NCBI GenBank assembly: GCA_025464915.1
Contig: JAODNF010000463.1
Span: forward strand, 1 to 8,770
DNA from: Frankiales bacterium
GTDB taxonomy: Bacteria; Actinomycetota; Actinomycetes; Mycobacteriales; SCTD01
DNA: 8,770 nucleotides
Direction: 5' to 3'
Shown here: in pieces, positions 1-6,272 of the stretch
Layout of the letters: every line of letters starts with the position of its first letter
How positions within the stretch are numbered: the first letter of the stretch is position 1
Notes under the pieces: model-generated
Told to the model about the DNA's origin: nothing
The model's input: the letters and a program-made list of their open reading frames with translations, nothing else
The model's database searches: none
Position numbers and translations under genes: made by a program

Positions 1-493
1 CCTTGACCTTGCTCAGGTCGTCGTCATCGTCCTGGACGTCCAGGACGTTGGTGAGGTCGTCGAGCTCGGCGTCCCCGCGGTGGTACATGTTGATGGCGGC
101 GACGACGTCCGGCCGGGTGGCGACGACTGCCTTGACCTCGAGGCCCGTGAGCGAGCGGATGTCGTCGAGCGCGAAGACGTTGGCCGGGTCGGCCATCGCG
201 ACGAGCAGCTTGCCGTCCTCGTAACCGATGGGCAGGGCCGTGTGACGGCGGCAGACGACGTCGGAGATCTTGCCGACGGCGGAGCCGTCGACCGGGAAGT
301 CGGTGAGGTCGACGAAGCGCATGCCGATCTGCTGCGCGAGGGCGGCGACCAGCTGGCTCTCGGTGAGGACGCCCTGGTCGACGAGGACGCGACCGAGGCT
401 GCGCCCGACGCGCTGCTGCTCCTCCATGGCGCCGGCGAGCTGCGCGTGGGAGACGAGGCCGCCCTCGAGCAGGATGTCGCCCAGCTGCTTCAT
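1..493 (-). CDS. pilB: PilB/GspE-type assembly ATPase, N-terminal part (cut by window edge)
   Basis: Only the first 164 codons are present; the gene runs leftward off base 1. The visible protein is a classic MshEN / T2SS protein E N-terminal domain. It opens MKQLGDILLEGGLVSHAQLA, followed by LGRVLVDQGVLTESQLVAAL (about residues 33-52), then ALPIGYEDGKLLVAMADPAN (86-105) and VFALDDIRSLTG (106-117). An acidic stretch, DVQDDDDD (152-159), follows. In this family the domain precedes a hexameric RecA-like motor that powers pilin polymerisation (PilB) or type II secretion (GspE) at the inner face of the membrane; some members bind cyclic di-GMP there. The Walker A/B motifs lie outside the window, so ATPase activity is inferred. 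The ATG start is fixed by a GAGGAG ribosome site 7 nt upstream and by an ATGA overlap with the stop of the preceding ligase-type gene, which suggests coupled translation. Type IV pilus PilB is more likely than GspE, since actinobacteria commonly carry such pilus loci. Confidence 0.85.
   Translation of the reverse strand, partial: MKQLGDILLEGGLVSHAQLAGAMEEQQRVGRSLGRVLVDQGVLTESQLVAALAQQIGMRFVDLTDFPVDGSAVGKISDVVCRRHTALPIGYEDGKLLVAMADPANVFALDDIRSLTGLEVKAVVATRPDVVAAINMYHRGDAELDDLTNVLDVQDDDDDLSKVK
28..47. repeat. 20-bp perfect palindrome inside the pilB-like gene
   Basis: The half-site CGTCCTGGAC is followed directly by its exact reverse complement, giving 10 paired bases with no loop spacer. It lies in the codons for the NVLDVQDD stretch, in the low-complexity acidic linker after the MshEN domain. 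It may be a by-product of GTC/GAC/CTG codon repetition rather than a site with a function. Confidence 0.6.
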
Positions 494-2454
494 GAGTTGG
501 CTCCTCGGAGAACGGCCTCGCACGGCGTACCGGCGAGCGGCGCGCCCGGGTCAGGGGTGTTCGGCAGGCGCTGGTCGGGGGGGACCAGGGCGTAGGCGCA
601 CCTGTTCTCGACGTCGGCACGTCGGGCGTCCGACTGGAGCGGGATCTGCAGGAAGGTCAGCAGGTGCAGGCCCGGGGCGGTGTCGAGATCCGCGTTGAGC
701 AAGTACCTCAGGACCAGCGCGCGCGCTCGTTCCGGCTTCCCGGTGGAGGCGAGCACCCAGGCCGCCGCGTCGCTGGCAGCCTGAGCGTGCGCCGCGTCCA
801 GGGGACCCAGCAGGTCGAGGACCAGGTTCCCGGCCCGTTCCGGCTCCCCGAGCACGAGGAGTGCGCGGGCGCGCAGGACCTGGGTCGGGCCGTCGACCGA
901 TGCCTCGTGCGCCGTTCGATCGACCGCCCATCGAAGGTCGCCGCGCGCCAGGCCGGTGTCGACGACCGGGCCAGAGCTGCCGGTTCCGAGGCGCAGCACC
1001 TGTTGCGCCCAGCGGGAGTCGCGCATCCAGCCGTCGCCGGTGGCGTGCAGGGCGTGGGCCTGCTGCGCGACCGTGCCGGACTGCCCGGAGATGTCCTGGA
1101 CGGTGCCGTCCCATCGCGCGACAGCGACCGCTGACACGGCAGCGAGCAGCAGGAGCGGTACGACGAGCGGCGCGGCCGACCGGCGGGGCGCGCCAGGGCC
1201 GAGGGCGATCGCCAGTCCGATCAGCATTCCCACGAGGAGCAGGCTGCTCGGGAAGGTCCAGTCCAGGTCCACGGCAGAGTGGGCGAGCACCGCACCGAGC
1301 GCGAGGGTCACAGCGATGCGCACCCAGCGGTCCTCCGCCTGCCGGCGCGCGGCGAGCAGCAACCGGAGCAGTAGCACCAGGACGGCGAGCGCGGCGGCGA
1401 GGACCGGGAGCCCGAGGACCAACCCGCCGTCGGAGAGCGGCTGCAGGTAGCCGTTGTGCGCCTGGTTCGAGCCCGCATAGCCCGCGGGGACCCAGCGCGA
1501 GCTGGCGCTGACGAGCTCGTGGGAGCCCGTCCCCACGACCGGGTGGTGCTCGAAGCTCGCGATCGCGCGCTTCCAGAACTGCAGGCGGTACGCGCTGTTC
1601 GTGCCGACGTCCTGCCCCGAGGCGGCCTTGGCCTCCGCCGCACCCGTCACGCTCCCGCGATGCGCGAAGAAGGGCGGCCCGGCGATCCCGAACGAGACGA
1701 CGGCACAGAGGGCCACGGCCGCCGCCCAGCGACCGGCAGCGGGCCTGCGCCCGGATCGCTCGCCCAGGAGCAGGAGGCTGGCGGCCATGCCCAGCAGGAG
1801 GAGGGCGAGCGTGGCGCGGCTGGAGGAGTGCACGATGCCTGCGGCGCACAGCGGGGCGACGACCAGCCCGGCCAGTGCGGTGCGGCCTGGCCCCTTGACC
1901 GCGACCGCGATGCCGATCAACGCGCCCGGCAGCAGGAACGCGGCGAAGGGGTTCCAGGAGTAGAACGTCCCGACCATGGCGCGTGACGGGTTCTCACCGC
2001 CCGCCCACCAGGCGTTGAAGCCTTCCAGGAACTGGGCCGCCCCTGCCGCAGACAAGGCGAGCAGCAGGGCAGTGCGGCGCCCGCGGGAGCGCCCGTAGGC
2101 CGCGATCGTCGGCACGGCCACGGCGGCGAGAGCATAGGAGCCGAGGTCATCGGCGCCGTACCAGCCGGACGGAGCCGCCAAGCACATCACCGTGGCGCCG
2201 AGCGGGACGGCGATCGCCAGCCCGAGGACCCGCCTTGCCACGTGCCGCCAGGCTCGAGTCGCCAGGAGTGCGAGGCAGGCCAGCACCAGGCCGACGAGTG
2301 TCGCGCCGGGTCCCCGCCCGCCCGACCGGGCGGTCATGGGACCGATCCACCAGAGCAACAGGAGGCCGACGGACACGTGCTCGATGAGCTCGAAGCGGCC
2401 CGTCCGAACATGCGGTGCCTGGGTCGGCGCCTCATGCGGGTCGAGCAGGGACAT
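490..2454 (-). CDS. O-antigen ligase/polymerase-type (Wzy_C) membrane protein with a soluble C-terminal tail
   Basis: About 654 residues. The first two thirds alternate hydrophobic segments with short loops, as in the O-antigen ligase (WaaL), Wzy polymerase and pilin O-oligosaccharyltransferase (PglL/TfpO) superfamily. Family hallmarks, counted from the ATG, are SSSRATLALLLLG (R213) at a membrane edge, then a long extracytoplasmic loop with NSAYRLQFWKRAI (about 286-298), HPVVGTGSHE (304-313) and QAHNGYLQPLSDGG (331-344; H333), and finally AHSAVDLDW (391-399). Such proteins use undecaprenyl-linked glycans on the outer membrane face, either polymerising them or transferring them to an acceptor. 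The last ~200 residues are soluble and helix-rich, with repeated ARALLVLGEPERA / AWVLASTGKPERA units resembling tetratricopeptide helices. Start choice: GTG at 2457 and ATG at 2454 are adjacent. ATG is preferred because AGGT at 2465-2462 lies 7 nt from it. The gene follows the fusion glycosyltransferase by about 31 bp and overlaps the pilB-like start by four bases. Ligase, polymerase or pilin transferase cannot be separated by eye. Confidence 0.83.
   Translation of the reverse strand: MSLLDPHEAPTQAPHVRTGRFELIEHVSVGLLLLWWIGPMTARSGGRGPGATLVGLVLACLALLATRAWRHVARRVLGLAIAVPLGATVMCLAAPSGWYGADDLGSYALAAVAVPTIAAYGRSRGRRTALLLALSAAGAAQFLEGFNAWWAGGENPSRAMVGTFYSWNPFAAFLLPGALIGIAVAVKGPGRTALAGLVVAPLCAAGIVHSSSRATLALLLLGMAASLLLLGERSGRRPAAGRWAAAVALCAVVSFGIAGPPFFAHRGSVTGAAEAKAASGQDVGTNSAYRLQFWKRAIASFEHHPVVGTGSHELVSASSRWVPAGYAGSNQAHNGYLQPLSDGGLVLGLPVLAAALAVLVLLLRLLLAARRQAEDRWVRIAVTLALGAVLAHSAVDLDWTFPSSLLLVGMLIGLAIALGPGAPRRSAAPLVVPLLLLAAVSAVAVARWDGTVQDISGQSGTVAQQAHALHATGDGWMRDSRWAQQVLRLGTGSSGPVVDTGLARGDLRWAVDRTAHEASVDGPTQVLRARALLVLGEPERAGNLVLDLLGPLDAAHAQAASDAAAWVLASTGKPERARALVLRYLLNADLDTAPGLHLLTFLQIPLQSDARRADVENRCAYALVPPDQRLPNTPDPGAPLAGTPCEAVLRGANS
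501..506 (-). promoter_or_regulatory. Ribosome binding site for the pilB-like gene
   Basis: On the minus strand this reads GAGGAG, 7 nt before the ATG at 493-491. It lies inside the last codons of the upstream membrane-protein gene, whose TGA overlaps the ATG (ATGA at 493-490). It is the strongest Shine-Dalgarno sequence on the minus-strand side and settles the start. Confidence 0.75.
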
Positions 2455-2488
2455 CACGCTGACCTATCGGCCGAACGGGTGAACGGCT

Positions 2489-4390
2489 TTACCCCTGACG
2501 GTCGCCCCGGAGCAGCTGAAGGTAGGAGTCTGCGACTGCTGCCCAGGAGTAGCGCTCAGCAGCCAGCCGCCTTGACCGCTCCTGCCACTGGGCGCGCTCC
2601 ACCTCTGAGAGTGCCGCAGCCCATTGGAGCCGTTCCACGAGCTGCTCCTCGTCGGCGAAGAACACGGCGGCATCGGCTGCCACCTCCCGGTTCTCCGGGG
2701 TGTCGAGGACGAGGATCAGGTTGCCGGCACCCATCGCCTCGATGAGCGCTGGGTGGGTCCCGCCGACCTCGGTCGCGTGGACGTAGCAGAGCGCGTTGCT
2801 CTGCAGTCCCCGGTAGGCGGGGCCGAACAGCGCACCGGGCAGCAGTGCGCCCTCACCGGCGGCCGCCCGGACATCGCGTTCGAGCTCCTCGTCGTAGGTC
2901 GCGGAGCCAAGCATCACCAAGCCCAGAGCCCCTGCGCAGGTGGCGTGCGCGCGCGCCACCATCAGCGGGTTGTTCTCGCGTTCCCAACGGGACACGTAGA
3001 GGGCGTACGACCCCGGCGCCACCGGCGTCTCGGCAGGAACGGCCAGAGCCCCGCGCTCGAGCAGGTCGGCACCGTACGGGATCATCACCGAGTCGGTGTC
3101 GTGCCGGACGCGGTAGTACGTCTGGACCTCGTACGCGTCGGTGACGAGCACGGAGGCCAGCCGCACGGAGAGCCACTCCCCCATCCGGTACCAGGCCCGG
3201 CCGGCGACCCCCCACTTCGAGCGACGCCACTCGAGCCCATCGACATTGAGGATCACTCGTCGACGGAAGAGCCTCAGGATCAGAAGAACAGGGGCGTTCG
3301 CCGCGTTGCAGAGCACAACATCGCGGGGACCGCGCGTGACCACGAGATGCAGAGCGGACAATCCCGTGTGGACGACGGTGTCGAGGTACTTGCTCTTGAT
3401 GGTGGGCAGGGTCACTAAGCGGACGCCGCGCCAGGGACTCGACTCCGTCGCGTAGTGCGAGCGGCAGTAGACCGTCGGCGCGATGCCGTGGTCGACCAGC
3501 TGCAGGGCGAGTCGCTCGGCGAAGGTCTCGAACCCGCCGTAGTTGGCCGGGACGCCGCGCGTACCGAGGATCGCGACGCCGTGCCGCGCCCCGTCCCGCG
3601 GCTTCACCCGCTCGGCACGCCGGCGGGGCGCGAGGCCCGCGACCCGCAGCAGGGGCACGCCGTGCAGCATCGCGATGCTCGCCACCCGTTGCTCGAGCTC
3701 GCCGAAGAGCGGGGCGACGAGGACATCCACTCCGAAACCTGACAGCCGGGGCGCAAGCTCGGCACCGAGATCGGAACGGCCGGGCGGGAAGATCAGACCG
3801 TCGAGCCGCAGCGCGAAGACCGACGCGACCAGCTCGTCGGCGGAGGCCGCGTTCGGGAGCGCCGCAACGATCCGGAACGGCGCCCCCGGGGCGCGCGTCA
3901 GGTCGTCCGCAACGCGGCGGGCGTGCGTGTCCTCACCGACGACGGCGTAGCGCTCCAGACCGATGCCCAGAGGCACCAGCGCGCGGCGCGTCCGGCGGAG
4001 CAGGCCACGGGTGCCGATGCCGAGCAGGAGCAGCCCGAGGACCAGCAGGCCGATCCAGGCTCGCGAGAGGTCTGAGCTGAACGCGACGAGGTCGAGGAAA
4101 ACCATCAGCACGCCCAGTCCGATTGCGGCGGCAAAGGCGGCTTCCAGATTCGACTCGCCGGGCCGGAGCGCCGCTCGCCGGTAGAGGCCCGCGGCCTGGG
4201 CCGCCCACACCCAGAGCGCCGCGCACACTCCGGTCGCCACGACATAGATGTGGACGTAGTGGCTGTTCAGCGGCAGGTCGCCTTCGAACCGGAGCCCGTA
4301 CGCGAGCCGGCTCACGCCGACGACCGACAGCACGTCCAGGATGACGAGCAGCGCGTCGGCCCGGCGGCGCAGGCGAGGGAGCAGCGTCAC
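2489..4390 (-). CDS. Fusion: initiating-transferase-like membrane/Rossmann module + DUF1972-type GT-B glycosyltransferase
   Basis: 633 residues in two recognisable parts. Residues 1-135 hold four hydrophobic segments (about 12-32, 47-68, 86-103, 112-130) with loop motifs AAGLYRRA and SDLSRAWIGL. Residues 147-250 look like a Rossmann-type nucleotide-binding fold, with RYAVVGEDTHARRVADDL at the start and HGVPLLRV at the end. This matches the N-terminal half of WcaJ/WbaP-type polyprenyl-phosphate sugar-1-phosphate transferases. The catalytic C-terminal domain of that family is absent. Instead, residues ~270-450 carry a DUF1972 glycosyltransferase N-domain (VAILGTRGVPANYGGFETFA) and 460-625 a GT1/GT4 C-domain (ALYVSRWERENNP, EVGGTHPALIEAMGAGN). 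DUF1972 proteins include rhamnosyl- and other hexosyltransferases of capsule loci, so the product probably adds a sugar to a lipid-linked intermediate while anchored in the membrane. The GTG start overlaps the upstream TGA (GTGA at 4390-4387) and has AGGA 7 nt upstream. The sugar specificity is unknown. Confidence 0.85.
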   Translation of the reverse strand: MTLLPRLRRRADALLVILDVLSVVGVSRLAYGLRFEGDLPLNSHYVHIYVVATGVCAALWVWAAQAAGLYRRAALRPGESNLEAAFAAAIGLGVLMVFLDLVAFSSDLSRAWIGLLVLGLLLLGIGTRGLLRRTRRALVPLGIGLERYAVVGEDTHARRVADDLTRAPGAPFRIVAALPNAASADELVASVFALRLDGLIFPPGRSDLGAELAPRLSGFGVDVLVAPLFGELEQRVASIAMLHGVPLLRVAGLAPRRRAERVKPRDGARHGVAILGTRGVPANYGGFETFAERLALQLVDHGIAPTVYCRSHYATESSPWRGVRLVTLPTIKSKYLDTVVHTGLSALHLVVTRGPRDVVLCNAANAPVLLILRLFRRRVILNVDGLEWRRSKWGVAGRAWYRMGEWLSVRLASVLVTDAYEVQTYYRVRHDTDSVMIPYGADLLERGALAVPAETPVAPGSYALYVSRWERENNPLMVARAHATCAGALGLVMLGSATYDEELERDVRAAAGEGALLPGALFGPAYRGLQSNALCYVHATEVGGTHPALIEAMGAGNLILVLDTPENREVAADAAVFFADEEQLVERLQWAAALSEVERAQWQERSRRLAAERYSWAAVADSYLQLLRGDRQG

Positions 4391-5337
4391 CGCTCGATCC
4401 TGTCAGCGCCCGTGCCGAAGACGGCAGACCGCCACGCCTCGATCGCCCGTTGCCACGCCGAGGCCGCCAGCTCGAACACCTCCTCCTCGGGCACGCGGAC
4501 GACCCGGTGCACGGCAGCGCCCCAGCCGTCAGCCCCGACGAACCCGGGCCAGTCGGCCCCGAGGATGTCCTCGAGGAAGGGGTGCCGTGAGGCCACGACC
4601 GGGAGGCCGCGCTCGAGCGCCCGCAAGGACACATCGCTCTGGAAGTACCTGTCGTACGGCAGGACGAGGCAGCGTGCTGTGCTGAGGACCTCGACGAAGC
4701 GGCTCTCGGGAAGGAACTCGTCGTGCACGTCCCACCCGGTCATAGGCGGCCAGCCGCGTCCCCAGATCTGCCGGGCCCCCTCGAGGCTGGCGTCCCGAGC
4801 CAGCTCGTCGAGGACGGCGCGCGACCGGCTCGGCTTGTACTGGCCCAGGACCAGCACCGCCCCCTCCGGGCGCCGGGGCTCGGCGTGCGGGGCGAGCCAG
4901 GGCAGCGGCACGACGATGGGCGCGTACCCCTGGGAGACGAGGACGTCCGCCGCAGGGCGCGAGTGCGCCACGACGACCACCCGGGTACCGAAGCCGCTCA
5001 GCGCTCGGGCGAAGCGGCCGTGGCCACGCTGCCGGCGGAGTGGCTCAGGATCGTGGACCACGACGAGCACAGGGCGATGTCGGACCACCCACGCCCAGGA
5101 GAGCGGTTCGAGCAGGCCGAACGACGGCCACAGCACCACGAGGGGCACGTCGGAGCGGCCGAGCGCCCAACGTGCGCGCAACTGGGCGCCCAGCCGTCTG
5201 CCGAACGAGCCCTCGCTGCGCTCGATGCCAGCGTGCACGACACGCACCTCCGGACTGCCACCGAGGGCCGCGGTCAGAGCGTGCTCGTAGTGGGCCAAGG
5301 TCGCGGGCAGCGTGTTCAGGAGCTCGACGCGCGTCAC
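4387..5337 (-). CDS. GT-B fold glycosyltransferase (GT4-like)
   Basis: 316 residues, soluble, and shorter than most GT4 enzymes (usually 350-400). The N-terminal half has alternating strands and helices ending in VLVVVHDPEPL (about 90-100) and VVVVAHSRPAADVL (120-133). The C-terminal half starts at AVLVLGQYKPSRS (160-172) and holds the donor-site-like stretch LVLPYDRYFQSDVSLRALER (224-243) followed by GLPVVAS. This resembles the E-x7-E region of GT4 enzymes with a variant acidic pattern. It probably adds one sugar to the growing lipid-linked oligosaccharide in the cytoplasm. The reading frame stays open upstream to 5901, but that extension is antisense-like (rich in Arg, Ala and Cys) and lies over the preceding glycosyltransferase gene. 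The start is placed at the GTG at 5337, which overlaps the preceding TGA as GTGA and has GGAG 8 nt upstream. Donor and acceptor are not predictable. Confidence 0.78.
   Translation of the reverse strand: MTRVELLNTLPATLAHYEHALTAALGGSPEVRVVHAGIERSEGSFGRRLGAQLRARWALGRSDVPLVVLWPSFGLLEPLSWAWVVRHRPVLVVVHDPEPLRRQRGHGRFARALSGFGTRVVVVAHSRPAADVLVSQGYAPIVVPLPWLAPHAEPRRPEGAVLVLGQYKPSRSRAVLDELARDASLEGARQIWGRGWPPMTGWDVHDEFLPESRFVEVLSTARCLVLPYDRYFQSDVSLRALERGLPVVASRHPFLEDILGADWPGFVGADGWGAAVHRVVRVPEEEVFELAASAWQRAIEAWRSAVFGTGADRIER
4398..4401 (-). promoter_or_regulatory. Ribosome binding site supporting the GTG start of the fusion gene
   Basis: The minus strand reads AGGA 7 nt before the GTG at 4390-4388. The GTG shares bases with the stop of the upstream glycosyltransferase (GTGA), so the site and the overlap agree on the start. 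Confidence 0.6.
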
Positions 5338-6188
5338 GACGGGCGCTCCAGGGCGAGCTCTCGCCGCAGCGAACCTCGCAGGCCGTCGACCGCACCCGCG
5401 ACGTGCAGCCGGGCGGCCCGCCACCGTCCTTGCAGGACGTAGGACCCGGCTCGACAGACGATCTCCGCGAGCGCGCTGACCAGGCCGAGCCGCGAGGTCT
5501 CGCGGAGGTAGACCACACGGTTGCGGGAGGCCAGGTACGGCGGCGTGAGGGACGTGCTCTGCCATGCGGTCGCAGAAGTGACGCACGCGCACCCCCCGAG
5601 CCGAAGGCACAGCTCGACGTCCTCCCAGTAGAGGAAGAAGCTTTCGCGAAAGCCCCCGGCACCGAAGAAGGCGGACGACCGGGCGAGGAGCGCGGCACCG
5701 TCCAGCCAGGCCACCGGCACGACGTCCCCTGCGGTCCCCGTGCGGTGGCGCGCAGCCAACCGGCGTCCAGTGAGCTCGCCTCCCGCAGACCACAAGGTGT
5801 CGGAGCCATGGAGCCGCAGTACAGGCCCGACGATCTGTAACTCCGGGCTGGACTCCAGGACCTGGACCAGGCGCGACAGCGCGCCCTCCCCCAGCACGCA
5901 CTCCTGCGTGAGGAACAGCATGTAGTCCGGGGGGGCCTGGCGCAGCGCCTCGGCACCGGCGTTCATCCCTGCGCCGTACCCGTCGTTACCGGGCCTTCGC
6001 AGCACGCGCGCGCCAGGAGCCGCCGTCTCTGCGACATCGGCTGAGCCGTCGGTGCTGGCGTTGTCGACGACCACGAGGTCGATCTCTCCGGGGAGGGCCG
6101 CCAGCGTCGCACCCAGGACCGTGGCGCCCTCATGCGCGAGCACGACGACACCGACGCTTGTACCCCGACGCTCCACGCTGCACAGCAT
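5334..6188 (-). CDS. Family 2 glycosyltransferase (rhamnosyltransferase-like, WbbL/RfbF type)
   Basis: 284 residues, a typical length for this branch of GT2. Motifs in order: SVGVVVLAHEGATVLGATL (first strand, 11-29), DLVVVDNASTDGS (37-49, nucleotide binding), NDGYGAGMNAGAEAL (68-82), YMLFLTQECVLGEGAL (89-104, at the usual DxD position), VAWLDGAALLARSSAF (159-174) and GFRESFFLYWEDVELCLRLG (179-198), which carries the catalytic-base ED. The C-terminal segment ASRNRVVYLRETSRLGLVSA matches the RN-containing helix seen near the membrane end of these enzymes. It likely transfers a deoxyhexose or hexose to a lipid-linked glycan at the cytoplasmic face. The canonical DxD is replaced by TQE. It is the first gene of the minus-strand unit. 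The ATG at 6188 has no clear ribosome site; a GTG at 6176 is the alternative, and an in-frame TGA near 6213-6215 prevents a longer protein. Confidence 0.85.
   Translation of the reverse strand: MLCSVERRGTSVGVVVLAHEGATVLGATLAALPGEIDLVVVDNASTDGSADVAETAAPGARVLRRPGNDGYGAGMNAGAEALRQAPPDYMLFLTQECVLGEGALSRLVQVLESSPELQIVGPVLRLHGSDTLWSAGGELTGRRLAARHRTGTAGDVVPVAWLDGAALLARSSAFFGAGGFRESFFLYWEDVELCLRLGGCACVTSATAWQSTSLTPPYLASRNRVVYLRETSRLGLVSALAEIVCRAGSYVLQGRWRAARLHVAGAVDGLRGSLRRELALERPS
5346..5349 (-). promoter_or_regulatory. Ribosome binding site deciding the start of the GT4-like gene
   Basis: The minus strand reads GGAG 8 nt before the GTG at 5337-5335. Together with the GTGA overlap it decides for this start over much longer in-frame extensions upstream. 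Confidence 0.6.
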
Positions 6189-6272
6189 GCTGGGGGCGTG
6201 GCCGATCTGGGGTCAGGCGGTCGACGCGTGTCGACGACGTGCGCGTGCGGGGTCCACGGAAGACTGCGCGCC
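6189..6272. promoter_or_regulatory. 84-bp divergent spacer, probable promoter region for both transcription units
   Basis: This is the only non-coding gap of any size in the window. It separates the start of the minus-strand glycosyltransferase unit from the plus-strand flippase/mutase unit, so promoters for both are expected here or just inside the flanking genes. By eye there is no AT-rich -10 hexamer on either strand. A near-palindrome at 6220-6235 is the only structured element. A weak ribosome site, GGAAG (6258-6262), lies 10 nt before the flippase ATG. The promoter role is inferred from gene orientation. Confidence 0.4.
6220..6235. repeat. Repeated GTCGAC dyad in the divergent spacer (candidate operator)
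   Basis: Two copies of the self-complementary hexamer GTCGAC are separated by GCGT, giving a 16-bp element in which 14 positions obey dyad symmetry. It is roughly central between the two divergent start codons, where a regulator acting on both units would bind. CG-rich hexamers of this type are frequent in high-GC DNA, so its function is uncertain. Confidence 0.4.

Noticed and set aside
551..1849. Second minus-strand frame of 432 codons within the ligase-type gene
   Set aside because: The Arg/Ala/Pro/Gly-rich translation lacks membrane segments; the other frame of the same strand encodes the recognisable membrane protein.
2458..2488. Possible transcription terminator in the 31-bp gap between the fusion gene and the ligase-type gene
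   Set aside because: Only short complementary stretches (TCGGCCGA, GCCG/CGGC) are present, with no stable stem followed by a T run.
2624..3418. Plus-strand open frame of 264 codons opposite the fusion glycosyltransferase
   Set aside because: It is rich in Arg, Gly, His and Val without domain pattern and antisense to the conserved GT-B region.
4250..5290. Plus-strand open frame of 346 codons opposite the two glycosyltransferases
   Set aside because: Its composition (Ser/Arg/Thr/Pro-rich, no hydrophobic core pattern) is typical of a shadow, and the minus-strand genes beneath it have clear motifs.
5338..5901. In-frame N-terminal extension of the GT4-like gene by 188 codons
   Set aside because: It overlaps the well-supported family-2 glycosyltransferase in another frame, has no protein-like character, and the GTGA overlap with GGAG supports the start at 5337.
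6132..6272. In-frame upstream extension of the flippase by 47 codons
   Set aside because: It would run across the divergent spacer and into the opposite gene's start. The residues do not resemble a flippase N-terminus, which begins properly after the ATG at 6273.
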